8,024 nt of DNA from DATMXT01 sp035560415 (GCA_035560415.1 DATMZG010000079.1:1-8024); one strand, 5' to 3'; shown: positions 1-6,518, counted from the stretch's first letter. Program-made: numbers and translations. The notes: a model not told the origin generated them from the sequence alone.

Positions 1-34
1 CGTCACATCTGCACAAAAGAGGGAGGCCGTTTTC

Positions 35-670
35 GTGTTTTATGACACTTTTAAAGCGCTCTGCAAGGGGCGCGGCGTATCCCCGTCCAGAGCCTGCATT
101 GAAATGGGCCTCAGCCGGTCGCTTGCGGCCAAGTGGAAAAACACAAAGGCGACTCCGAGCGCCGAGGTGCTCTCCAAAATCGCGCAGTATTTCGGGGTGA
201 CGGTCGACTGTCTGATTGGGCGCAGCTGCCTCGACCCGTACAACCCGCCCGCCTCCACAAGGCCGGGCAGCAAGTGGATTCCGGTGCTCGGACAGGTTGT
301 CGCCGGCGTCCCCATCGAGGCCGTCGAGGAGGTGCTCGACTGGGAGGAGATCGACGCCAAAACCGCGGCGCAGGGAGAGCATTTTGCGCTCAAAATCAAG
401 GGCGACAGCATGGAACCCATGCTGATGGCCGGCGACGTCGTCATCGTCCGCCGGCAGCCGACCGCCGACAACGGCGACATCGTCGTCGCCCTTGTCAACG
501 GAGACGAGGCCACAGTCAAGCGCATCAAAGTGAGGGCAGACGGACTGATGCTCATTCCGAATAACCCGGCCTATGAGCCCATATTCTACACAAACGACGA
601 GCTCGAGAGCCTGCCGCTGCTGATTTTAGGCGTGGCCATCGAGGTCCGCCGCTCGCTTTACGCAAAATAG
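35..670 (+). CDS. XRE-family repressor with S24 (LexA/CI-type) self-cleavage domain
   Basis: This 211-residue protein starts at GTG 35, eight bases after a GGGAGG site (21-26). Residues about 5-62 form an XRE-type helix-turn-helix (SRACIEMGLSRSLAAKW, then an IAQYFGVTVDCLIG ending). Residues about 82-205 form an S24 peptidase-like domain. Ser125 in KGDSMEPM and Lys162 in ATVKRIK fit the Ser-Lys dyad of LexA, UmuD and CI. Ala90-Gly91 in GQVVAGVP is the likely autocleavage bond. Family knowledge: such repressors dimerise on operators and cleave themselves, often after RecA activation during DNA damage. The N-terminus is XRE-type rather than the winged helix of true LexA, so it is more like a CI/ImmR-type or stand-alone stress regulator. 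No phage genes are visible nearby and its targets are unknown. Only 34 bases lie upstream, so its promoter is outside the window. A terminator follows at 721. Confidence 0.93.
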   Translation: MFYDTFKALCKGRGVSPSRACIEMGLSRSLAAKWKNTKATPSAEVLSKIAQYFGVTVDCLIGRSCLDPYNPPASTRPGSKWIPVLGQVVAGVPIEAVEEVLDWEEIDAKTAAQGEHFALKIKGDSMEPMLMAGDVVIVRRQPTADNGDIVVALVNGDEATVKRIKVRADGLMLIPNNPAYEPIFYTNDELESLPLLILGVAIEVRRSLYAK

Positions 671-720
671 CGCCCCCCCTGCTTTTCAGGCAAGCCCTCA
701 CCCGGTGGGCCATATGATAA

Positions 721-766
721 GGGAGGCAGATGTTCACATATGAACATTTGCCTCCCTCATATTTTT
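721..766 (+). terminator. Hairpin terminator after the S24 repressor
   Basis: The arms 721-736 and 741-756 pair over 16 positions with a single G-T wobble, around a CATA loop. The 3' arm is followed by TCATATTTTT, a modest T-run. The position, 50 bases after the stop and before the next promoter, fits an intrinsic terminator. The upper stem is also a 16-bp DNA palindrome (TGTTCACATATGAACA), so a second role as a protein-binding site cannot be excluded. Confidence 0.75.
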
Positions 767-791
767 CAGCGGGTCATTTTGGATTTAATGG

Positions 792-820
792 TTGACAACG
801 GGATTCTATAGTTATAGAAT
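792..820 (+). promoter_or_regulatory. Sigma-A-type promoter of the BlaI-M56 operon
   Basis: A perfect -35 TTGACA (792-797) is separated by 17 bases from a -10 TAGAAT (815-820), one mismatch from consensus. Transcription should begin near 827. The -10 and most of the spacer are covered by the first 18-bp dyad, so repressor binding would directly exclude RNA polymerase. Confidence 0.85.
803..820. promoter_or_regulatory. Operator O1, 18-bp dyad overlapping the -10 element
   Basis: ATTCTATAGTTATAGAAT has two perfect 8-bp half-sites (ATTCTATA / TATAGAAT) around a GT centre. It lies immediately upstream of a BlaI-family gene and overlaps the promoter -10, as bla/mec operators do. The half-sites differ from the TACA/TGTA core known for BlaI, MecI and CopY, so the recognition sequence appears to have diverged. 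That this is the BlaI homologue's site is inferred from position and symmetry. Confidence 0.85.
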
Positions 821-830
821 AAGCGTGTGG

Positions 831-848
831 ATTCTATAACTATAGAAT
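831..848. promoter_or_regulatory. Operator O2, 18-bp dyad in the leader
   Basis: ATTCTATAACTATAGAAT is the exact reverse complement of O1, with the same half-sites and an AC centre. Exactly 10 bases separate the two sites, and their centres are 28 bp apart. It lies just after the expected transcription start and 19 bases before the repressor start codon. A second dimer here could act as a roadblock or bind cooperatively with the one at O1. Confidence 0.83.
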
Positions 849-867
849 ATGACGGGAGAGGCTCTGT

Positions 868-1230
868 ATGCATGCGTATAAGCTGCCGGAATCGGAATTA
901 AAGGTCATGGACTTCATCTGGGAAAGAGGCGCGGCCTCGGCAAGGGAGACGGCCGACTATATGGCCGTCAGATACGGCTGGAAAAAGAACACGACCTATA
1001 CGGTGCTGACAAATCTGATTGAGAAAAACTTTTTGGCGCGAAGTGAGCCGGGATTTCTCTGCAAACCGCTGGTAGCGCGGGAGATGATGGGCAAAGCCGA
1101 GGCGAAAAATCTGCTGGAACGTTTCTATCAGGGTTCTGCGGCCGCCCTCTTCTCCTCTTTTCTGGACGACCGGAATATTTCAGAAGAGGAACTGGTCCAA
1201 ATTAAAAAAATGATTGAGGAGAGCAGGTAG
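868..1230 (+). CDS. BlaI/MecI/CopY-family transcriptional repressor
   Basis: This 120-residue protein has the usual size for BlaI/MecI. ATG 868 follows GGGAGAG (854-860). Residues about 5-70 are the winged helix-turn-helix: the opening LPESELKVMDFIWERG, helix-turn-helix around SARETADYM, recognition helix in KKNTTYTVLTNLIEK, then the wing. Residues about 74-118 form the C-terminal dimerisation helices. Family knowledge: BlaI and MecI dimers bind paired operators and are inactivated by BlaR1/MecR1-dependent cleavage at an Asn-Phe bond in this C-terminal region. Here Ser97-Phe98 is the nearest equivalent I can see, so the protease specificity may differ. The two dyads directly upstream are its likely operators, giving autorepression. 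It is co-transcribed with the M56 gene, whose preferred start lies 17 bases after this stop. The target need not be a beta-lactamase, as none is present here. Confidence 0.92.
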   Translation: MHAYKLPESELKVMDFIWERGAASARETADYMAVRYGWKKNTTYTVLTNLIEKNFLARSEPGFLCKPLVAREMMGKAEAKNLLERFYQGSAAALFSSFLDDRNISEEELVQIKKMIEESR

Positions 1231-1235
1231 CCATG

Positions 1236-1240
1236 GGAGG
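1236..1240 (+). promoter_or_regulatory. Ribosome binding site that sets the M56 start at 1248
   Basis: GGAGG lies seven bases before ATG 1248. An in-frame ATG at 1233 comes before this site and would put it inside the coding region. It has only a GAGGAG at 1216-1221, 11 bases away. Optimal spacing favours 1248, where the protein begins MLRLVFQ and runs almost directly into the first membrane helix. Confidence 0.7.
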
Positions 1241-1247
1241 TGAAGAG

Positions 1248-3719
1248 ATGCTTCGGCTCGTTTTCCAGACGGTCTTCAATTTGTCGCTGATAGGCACCGC
1301 CATGATTGCCGTCGTGGCTGCGTTGCGCGGCCTGTCGCTGAAAAAGAGGCTCATGCAAAGCTCTTTCTTTGTCCTGTTGTGGATGATGATCCTGCTGCGC
1401 ATGGTCACGCCGTTTTCGGTTCCCTTCCTATCAGTAAATTCGTTTTTGGCTCCATACGGGGCCGGCTGGACGGGGGCGCAGCCGGCCTCAGAGACGGACG
1501 GAAAAACATCAACCCCAAGTCAATATGACGGGGCAAATCCACAGGGCGGCAAGGCCCAAACAAGCAATACGGGCCTTGTCGGCACGGGCAAGGGCGGCTC
1601 GGGCGGCTCGGTCTCAGACACGCAAGACTTGGAACCCGGAAACGGCGGGGCCCTCGCCGGAGGGAATGCCCGCATGACGGCATATGAGCTCATCCCCCTG
1701 CTCTGGCTGGTCGGCGCCGCGCTGATGGCCGGCGTGTTTCTGACCGTCTGGCTTCTTACGGTATTGAGGGAGAGGGGCAGCGCCCAAATCTCTTATGCGG
1801 GGTGGCAGAAAATCAAAAGCATTTCAAAAACCGGCCGGGATATCCCGCTGAAGCTTGTAAAAAACCCCTCTTCAAATCAGGGGCCGTATGTCTCAGGGGT
1901 GTTTTCCCCCGCCATCATCCTTCCGGCCCCGATGGGCTGCGAGCAGAGCGAACTCATGGACCACATCCTGCTCCACGAGCTGACCCACATTCGGTATTTC
2001 GACAATTTAAAGAAAGCGGTTGCCGCCTTCGCGCTCTGCCTGCACTGGTTCAACCCGGTGTTCTGGCTTTGCTGGGTTTTGTTTTTGCGGGACCTCGAGT
2101 GCAGCTGTGATGAAAAAGTCGTCAGGCTGCTGGGCGCCGGGGAGCGGAAAAACTACGCGCAGTCCATCTATGAATTCGCCTGCCGGTCGCAGCATGTGCT
2201 GCTCTGTCATTTCTCGGCGTCCGGAAAAACGGCGGTGGCAGGCAGGGTGAAACGAATTCTCGAAGGCTCTCAAAAGCTCTCCTTTGCCGGAATGCTGAGC
2301 CTTGGAACGGCGTTCTCGCTGTTGACGGCGGGCTTTGCCGTCACCCCCCTGATGAGGGTCTCCTCCACCCCACCGGCGGAGAGCTTTATGGTCTACGCGG
2401 CATCCGACGGACTCTACCGGACCGATTTAACAGCCGAGCGCCCCGAAAAAATATTTGACGGGCAGTGGGTGTCCCATCCGGTTTTGTCCCAAAGCGGCGA
2501 TATGGTCATGTTCCGGCAAAGCGATATGGTGCCGCAGGACGGGCCCGGCCCCGTCGGCATGTCCTGTTACGTATACGCTTTTGAATTTGGACAGACGCTC
2601 CCGCTGGCAGAGCCGGTTTACTCCTACTGCGCAGGGCCGGACAACACTTTTATCATCGGTACGGCTGACGGGAAACTGCTGAAAGTGAGCTTTGAGCCCC
2701 TGCGGCATGACGGCGCTGGCGCGCCGGAATATCGCACGGTGGACATCTCGGTCTGGCCCGAGGCCGTGGAAAAAGACCCCTTGGTCTCCATTCAGTATGA
2801 GAACCTGAAACCCTCGCCGGATTTCCGGTATTTGGCGTACAATGTCGATGTCAAGGACGAGCGGACGGATAACCGGCCTGAGGGCTTTGGCCCCTATTCG
2901 AGCGGTGGCCTGTACGTGCAGGACTTCGCGGCGGCAAAAGCCGTGACAGTGGTGAGCCCCATCCGCGCCACCGAGCAGCGTTTTGGCAACAACCCCGAGC
3001 CCGGGCCCTGGTCCCCTGACGGAAAAACCCTGTGGGTGTGGGACAAACCGCAGTCCGGCTCCCTGTCGGCCGACGGCGTCGGCGGGTTCTTCTATCACGC
3101 GGACACGGGAAAGCGGACCGAAATTGACTCCATGATGCTGGGCTATGATGAGAATATCAGCTACTCCGGCGCGGGGCCTGCCGCCATGCTCGGCGGCGGG
3201 GGGAGAGAGATGTTTTCCGGCAAGCGCGTTGACCTCACTTCGGACTACAGCGGCGCGACTGCGCAGTTTCAGGCGCTGAAAAGCATCACCGAAATGGGCT
3301 TAATCCCCGCCATGCCGCAGCTTTCGGCCGACGGGAAAACCCTGTACTTCGCCGCTGTAAGTCGCACGGATACGGACGGCAATGCACAAACATATCCTTT
3401 AAAAAGACAGCTCTACGCTGTTTTGACACAAACCGGGGAAGTGAGTCAAATCACCTCCGACCCAATTTATCGCAATGAAAATCCGGTGCTGCTCAAAGAC
3501 GGAGCACATCTGATTTTCGGGCGGGCGAGCGCCGGGGCATACGACGGAAAAATGGAAATCTGGACTGTGGATTTGCAAAGCGGCGAGGAGACGAGACTTG
3601 CGGCATGGGCGGAACCCGACTCCGAAAATGCCTGGATGTCCGGCAAATACGATGATTTCTACGGCAGGGGTTGCTGGAGCGGCATATTCGCAATTTTCGA
3701 CGGGACGGCAGCCGGCTGA
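1248..3719 (+). CDS. BlaR1-like M56 membrane metallopeptidase with C-terminal beta-propeller-like sensor
   Basis: The protein has 823 residues (828 from ATG 1233). Hydrophobic segments lie at about 4-25, 39-63, 149-172 and 347-366, with another at 258-281 inside the protease region. A Gly/Ser/Thr-rich loop (about 64-146) should be extracellular. The M56 zinc site is intact: HELTH at 243-247, with Glu284 of ECSCDE as the likely third ligand. In BlaR1 this cytoplasmic protease triggers loss of BlaI repression, and the preceding BlaI gene supports that role. The C-terminus (about 380-823), predicted outside the cell, lacks any transpeptidase-like SxxK or KTG arrangement. It instead shows repeated TolB/PD40-like strands: LSQSGDMVMF (413), PSPDFRYLAY (522), WSPDGKTLWVWD (588), LSADGKTLYFAA (692), LLKDGAHLIFGR (748) and DGKMEIWTVDL (766). 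I infer a propeller of about six blades acting as sensor. The ligand is unknown. A terminator follows. Confidence 0.88.
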   Translation: MLRLVFQTVFNLSLIGTAMIAVVAALRGLSLKKRLMQSSFFVLLWMMILLRMVTPFSVPFLSVNSFLAPYGAGWTGAQPASETDGKTSTPSQYDGANPQGGKAQTSNTGLVGTGKGGSGGSVSDTQDLEPGNGGALAGGNARMTAYELIPLLWLVGAALMAGVFLTVWLLTVLRERGSAQISYAGWQKIKSISKTGRDIPLKLVKNPSSNQGPYVSGVFSPAIILPAPMGCEQSELMDHILLHELTHIRYFDNLKKAVAAFALCLHWFNPVFWLCWVLFLRDLECSCDEKVVRLLGAGERKNYAQSIYEFACRSQHVLLCHFSASGKTAVAGRVKRILEGSQKLSFAGMLSLGTAFSLLTAGFAVTPLMRVSSTPPAESFMVYAASDGLYRTDLTAERPEKIFDGQWVSHPVLSQSGDMVMFRQSDMVPQDGPGPVGMSCYVYAFEFGQTLPLAEPVYSYCAGPDNTFIIGTADGKLLKVSFEPLRHDGAGAPEYRTVDISVWPEAVEKDPLVSIQYENLKPSPDFRYLAYNVDVKDERTDNRPEGFGPYSSGGLYVQDFAAAKAVTVVSPIRATEQRFGNNPEPGPWSPDGKTLWVWDKPQSGSLSADGVGGFFYHADTGKRTEIDSMMLGYDENISYSGAGPAAMLGGGGREMFSGKRVDLTSDYSGATAQFQALKSITEMGLIPAMPQLSADGKTLYFAAVSRTDTDGNAQTYPLKRQLYAVLTQTGEVSQITSDPIYRNENPVLLKDGAHLIFGRASAGAYDGKMEIWTVDLQSGEETRLAAWAEPDSENAWMSGKYDDFYGRGCWSGIFAIFDGTAAG

Positions 3720-3736
3720 AAAGACGCCGTGGCGCT

Positions 3737-3774
3737 TATCCCCTCCGCCCGAATGGGGCGGAGGGGATATTTTA
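3737..3774 (+). terminator. Strong terminator of the BlaI-M56 operon
   Basis: A perfect 14-bp GC-rich stem (3737-3750 with 3756-3769) closes a 5-base loop, GAATG. TTTTA follows. It begins 18 bases after the M56 stop, so the operon most likely ends here and the UppS-like gene is transcribed separately. Confidence 0.88.
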
Positions 3775-3785
3775 TCTTGCGGGGG

Positions 3786-3819
3786 TTCATCATCCCGGCT
3801 CAAATGGGTATAATACCCA
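3786..3819 (+). promoter_or_regulatory. Candidate promoter with palindromic -10 for the UppS-like gene
   Basis: TATAAT at 3809-3814 is a perfect -10. A weak -35, TTCATC (3786-3791), lies 17 bases upstream. The -10 sits inside the perfect palindrome TGGGTATAATACCCA (3805-3819, 7+1+7), which could be an operator. A perfect -35-like TTGACA also occurs at 3833-3838, but I see no good -10 at the right distance (GAGAAT at 3858 needs a 19-base spacer). Which of the two is used is uncertain. Confidence 0.5.
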
Positions 3820-3885
3820 CAAATTGTCCGCATTGACAAAAACGGCGCATAAATATTGAGAATACCAAAAGAGAGGTCATAAAAT

Positions 3886-4518
3886 ATGGAGTCTTTCACG
3901 CGAATCCCTTCACACGTGGGAATCATTCCGGACGGGAACAGACGATGGGCGAGTGACAGGGGTTATCCAAAAAGGGACGGGTACAAGCACGGCATCGCCC
4001 CGGGCTTTGAATTATATGAAATTCTGCTGGAACACGGCGTCAAGGAGGCCACCTTTTACGGATTCACGAAAGACAACAACAAGCGGGCCGTGGACCAGCG
4101 GGAGGCTTTTACGCAGGCCTGCGTCGACGCGGTCGAACTTTTGAGCGGGCGGGACGCAAATCTGCTGGTCGTCGGGAACACCGACTCACCGGCATTCCCC
4201 CGGGAGCTTGTACCCTTTACCGAGCGCCGCGTGCCTTTCGGGCGGGGGCTCATGAACCTCAATTTTCTCGTCAACTACGATTGGGAGTGGGACCTCGGGA
4301 ACTTGAAGGAGCACAAGGAGCTGGCCTCCCATGAGATCAGCCGAATTGACCTCATCGTCAGGTGGGGCGGGCGGCGCCGGCTCAGCGGTTTTTTGCCGGC
4401 TCAGTCGGTCTACGCCGACTTTTATATCGTTGACGAGTATTGGCCGGACTTCAAGCCGTCGCAGGTTTTGGACGCACTCAAGTGGTATCAGGATTGCGAC
4501 GTGACGCTGGGCGGATAA
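3886..4518 (+). CDS. Divergent short cis-prenyltransferase (UppS-like)
   Basis: The protein has 210 residues against about 240-260 for typical UppS. ATG 3886 follows GAGAGG (3871-3876). Family marks: HVGIIPDGNRRWA (10-22) with catalytic-type Asp16, FYGFTKDNNKR (57-67) in place of YAFSTENWKRP, and RWGGRRRLSGF (159-169) leading to YWPDF (185-189). Cis-prenyltransferases elongate allylic diphosphates with isopentenyl diphosphate. UppS makes the lipid carrier for peptidoglycan and wall polymers at the membrane. Compared from memory with the E. coli enzyme, Arg194, Arg200 and Ser202 are kept (Arg159, Arg165, Ser167). Glu198 is replaced by Arg163 and Glu213 by Asp178, NYGGR becomes NYDWE, and the helix before the RxGG motif is shortened. 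It is therefore probably a paralogue, with altered chain length, substrate or activity. It stands alone, without the usual cdsA, frr or dxr neighbours, between two terminators. Confidence 0.85.
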   Translation: MESFTRIPSHVGIIPDGNRRWASDRGYPKRDGYKHGIAPGFELYEILLEHGVKEATFYGFTKDNNKRAVDQREAFTQACVDAVELLSGRDANLLVVGNTDSPAFPRELVPFTERRVPFGRGLMNLNFLVNYDWEWDLGNLKEHKELASHEISRIDLIVRWGGRRRLSGFLPAQSVYADFYIVDEYWPDFKPSQVLDALKWYQDCDVTLGG

Positions 4519-4531
4519 TCTATCATCATAG

Positions 4532-4580
4532 GCAAAAGGCCGCAGGCAATCTGCGGCCTTTTGCTGCGACTTTCTTTTTA
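4532..4580 (+). terminator. Terminator after the UppS-like gene
   Basis: A perfect 14-bp stem (4532-4545 with 4551-4564) closes the loop GCAAT. Four A's in the 5' arm pair with four T's in the 3' arm, and a T-rich stretch (TTTCTTTTT) follows at 4571-4579. It starts 13 bases after the stop. Confidence 0.82.
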
Positions 4581-4651
4581 CCGCTGTTTTGGGCTATCTG
4601 TCCCACCCGGTTCATAGAATGTGATGAAAATACGAGTGAGGGGGCTGTCAA

Positions 4652-5467
4652 ATGGGATTTTATATAAACGTAGAAAAAGACGTCAAAGTATACATAGAGG
4701 ATATCAATCCGGCGGGCAAAAAAACCGTTTTCTTTGTACACGGCTGGCCCGGGAACCACAACCTTTTTGAATATCAGTTCAACGTGCTGCCCCAAATGGG
4801 CATCCGGTGCGTCGGAATGGACTACAGAGGCTTCGGTCAGTCAGACAGACCCTGGACCGGATACGACTACGACCGGCTGGCAGACGACATCCGCAGCGTC
4901 GTCAATTCAATGAAACTGCGCAACTTTGTGCTCCTCGGCCATTCGACGGGCGGTGCCATCTGCGTGCGCTACATGGCGCGGCACAAAGAACACGGCGTGT
5001 CAAAGCTCGTGCTCTGCGCTGCGGCCGCCCCCAGCCTCATTCAGCGGCCGTATTTCCCATACGGTTTAAGAAGAGAGGATATTTTGAACATTATTGGGGG
5101 CGTCTATAGAGACCGGCCCCAGACCCTGCGCAACTTCGGCGACATGATTTTTTACAATCCCGTGACCCCTGCCCTGTCCGACTGGATTTTCGACCTCGGC
5201 CTTCAGGCGGCCGGCTGGTCCACCGTCGCAATCGCGAAGACATGGCTCGGTGAAGAGCAGCTCTTTGAAGATTTGAAGAAAATTCACGCCCCCACGCTGA
5301 TTTTGCACGGCGTCAACGACCGGGTCTGTCTGTTCCCGCTGGCGACGGCCCAGCACGAGGCCATTGAGGGCTCAAAACTGGTCCCCTTCGAGTCCTGCGG
5401 CCACTTTCTGTTTTATGACCAAATGGAGAAATTCAATAAGGAACTCACGCAGTTTATTGAGGAATAG
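4652..5467 (+). CDS. Alpha/beta hydrolase, haloperoxidase/esterase-like
   Basis: This 271-residue protein has normal single-domain length. ATG 4652 follows GAGGGG (4638-4643) by eight bases. All fold landmarks are present: HGWPG (30-34) for the oxyanion hole, MDYRGFGQSD (56-65), nucleophile elbow GHSTGG (96-101) with Ser98, Asp223 in LHGVNDRV, and His251 in CGHFLFYDQ. The residues between about 130 and 205 form the helical cap. No signal peptide is visible, so it is probably cytoplasmic. The HGWP and SDRPWTGYDYDRLADD stretches resemble non-haem chloroperoxidase/perhydrolase-type members, which act as esterases or perhydrolases, but the substrate cannot be told from sequence. It is a single-gene unit between two terminators. 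A TAGAAT at 4615-4620 could be its -10, although I find no convincing -35. Confidence 0.9.
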   Translation: MGFYINVEKDVKVYIEDINPAGKKTVFFVHGWPGNHNLFEYQFNVLPQMGIRCVGMDYRGFGQSDRPWTGYDYDRLADDIRSVVNSMKLRNFVLLGHSTGGAICVRYMARHKEHGVSKLVLCAAAAPSLIQRPYFPYGLRREDILNIIGGVYRDRPQTLRNFGDMIFYNPVTPALSDWIFDLGLQAAGWSTVAIAKTWLGEEQLFEDLKKIHAPTLILHGVNDRVCLFPLATAQHEAIEGSKLVPFESCGHFLFYDQMEKFNKELTQFIEE

Positions 5468-5502
5468 CGCTTTGCTCACGACGTCTTTTGCACATATCGC
5501 GC

Positions 5503-5537
5503 AAAAAGGGCCGCCCCGCAAGTGGGCGGCCTTTTTC
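5503..5537 (+). terminator. Terminator after the alpha/beta hydrolase
   Basis: The arms GGCCGCCC (5509-5516) and GGGCGGCC (5524-5531) pair perfectly around a 7-base loop. The stem extends into A-run/T-run pairing (5503-5508 with 5532-5536) with one extra G. The TTTTT run ends the element, 36 bases after the stop. Confidence 0.85.
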
Positions 5538-5608
5538 GTGCCTTTATATCATTTGCCATAGACATCGGGTTTTCGGGAAGCCGTAATCGGAAATTTACAG
5601 TCTCCGTG

Positions 5609-5638
5609 TTGAGAAAAGCGCTTTGAGTATGGTATATT
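5609..5638 (+). promoter_or_regulatory. Candidate promoter of the lipoprotein gene
   Basis: TTGAGA (5609-5614) and TATATT (5633-5638) are 18 bases apart. A TG at 5630-5631 gives an extended -10 (TGgTATATT). This would leave a leader of about 60 bases before ATG 5706. No clear operator dyad is visible. Confidence 0.55.
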
Positions 5639-5705
5639 TGTTCTATCGTGCTCGGGCTTTTTGGACTTCCGCCATGCGGCGGGCAGAAATGAGGGATAGC
5701 AGAAA

Positions 5706-6518
5706 ATGAAACACACATGGCTTATCGCACTTGTCACGGCGCTTATGCTTTTGACGTTGTCCGCCTGTTCATATGGGGCGGAGCCTGCCGAAGACCTGGC
5801 CGCAAATCCGCCGTCCACGCCCGCGGAGACCGCCGAGCCGGCGGCCGACCCTCCGGCCGAGAGGCCAGCGGCCACCTCTCCGGCCGGGGAGCCCCCGGCT
5901 AAGCCTGTGGCCGACCCGGTCAGCGAGCAGGACATCACCGTGGAAGCGACCCCCATTACCCTCACCGAGCGGCCGGAGTTCAACCCCGAAGACCGGGTGC
6001 GGGAGGAGGAACTGGTCTCGCTGCACGGCTACTCAATTGGCATGACTTTCGCCGAGGTTCAGCAAGTCTGGGAAATTCCGAAAAACATCATAGACTACGG
6101 AATGAACAGATGGTCGCCCGAGATGCCGAGCCTGTGCATCTATGTGGGAAATATGTATTACGACTTCAGGCCCCGCCCCGACGCCGACACGAGCGATTTC
6201 GACAACTATGTGCTTACGCAAATTTACTATGGCGAGTCCATTTTCTGCACAAACCGTGAGCCGCTCGGTGTGCTCCGGGATATCGAGCTTGGCGATATGA
6301 TCGAGGACGTGCTGAAGTCCCTGCCCGGCAACCGTACGCCGCGAAAATGGGCGCTTGACCAGCTCTACGGCGAGTACAGGCAGCCGGGCAGCGCGAGTTT
6401 GGAGTATACCACAAACCTGGGGTTTTACGACCTGAGGATATACTGCGACAGCTGCTGGCTCCAGTTGATGTTTGGCAGCAGCGGCAAGCTGTGGATTGCC
6501 GAGGTCTACGCGAATTAA
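5706..6518 (+). CDS. Predicted lipoprotein with Pro/Ala-rich tether, function unknown
   Basis: The protein has 270 residues. ATG 5706 follows GAGGGA (5691-5696). A signal peptide with a hydrophobic core (about 5-18) ends in the lipobox LSAC, making Cys21 the lipidation site. This should anchor the protein to the outer face of the membrane. Residues about 25-72 are low-complexity Pro/Ala/Glu, a likely wall-spanning tether. The globular part (about 85-270) is aromatic-rich and holds two loosely similar stretches: YSIGMTFAEVQQVWEIPKN (109-127) and IELGDMIEDVLKSLPGN (193-209). Each has a Gly, then an EV or DV helix, then Pro. This resembles the start of repeats in BLIP/SmpA-like folds, but I do not recognise a named family. 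Three cysteines (144, 181, 247) and Cys250 could form disulfides. It is expressed alone, with no partner gene apparent. Confidence 0.87.
   Translation: MKHTWLIALVTALMLLTLSACSYGAEPAEDLAANPPSTPAETAEPAADPPAERPAATSPAGEPPAKPVADPVSEQDITVEATPITLTERPEFNPEDRVREEELVSLHGYSIGMTFAEVQQVWEIPKNIIDYGMNRWSPEMPSLCIYVGNMYYDFRPRPDADTSDFDNYVLTQIYYGESIFCTNREPLGVLRDIELGDMIEDVLKSLPGNRTPRKWALDQLYGEYRQPGSASLEYTTNLGFYDLRIYCDSCWLQLMFGSSGKLWIAEVYAN

Noticed and set aside
40..555. Long minus-strand open frame opposite the S24 repressor
   Set aside because: It lies wholly within a well-supported gene on the other strand and shows no recognisable domain; it is a GC-rich antisense shadow.
2427..3098. 223-codon minus-strand frame inside the M56 gene
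   Set aside because: The plus-strand frame carries the propeller repeats through the same bases; the antisense frame has no family features.
4611..4620. TTCATAGAAT near the alpha/beta hydrolase gene as a further BlaI-type site
   Set aside because: It matches only one half-site (7 of 8 bases) and the opposite half is absent, so chance is the simpler explanation.
5629..5709. 26-codon frame upstream of, and overlapping the start of, the lipoprotein gene
   Set aside because: Its ATG lies within the proposed -10 region and has no ribosome binding site, so it would not be translated from that promoter.
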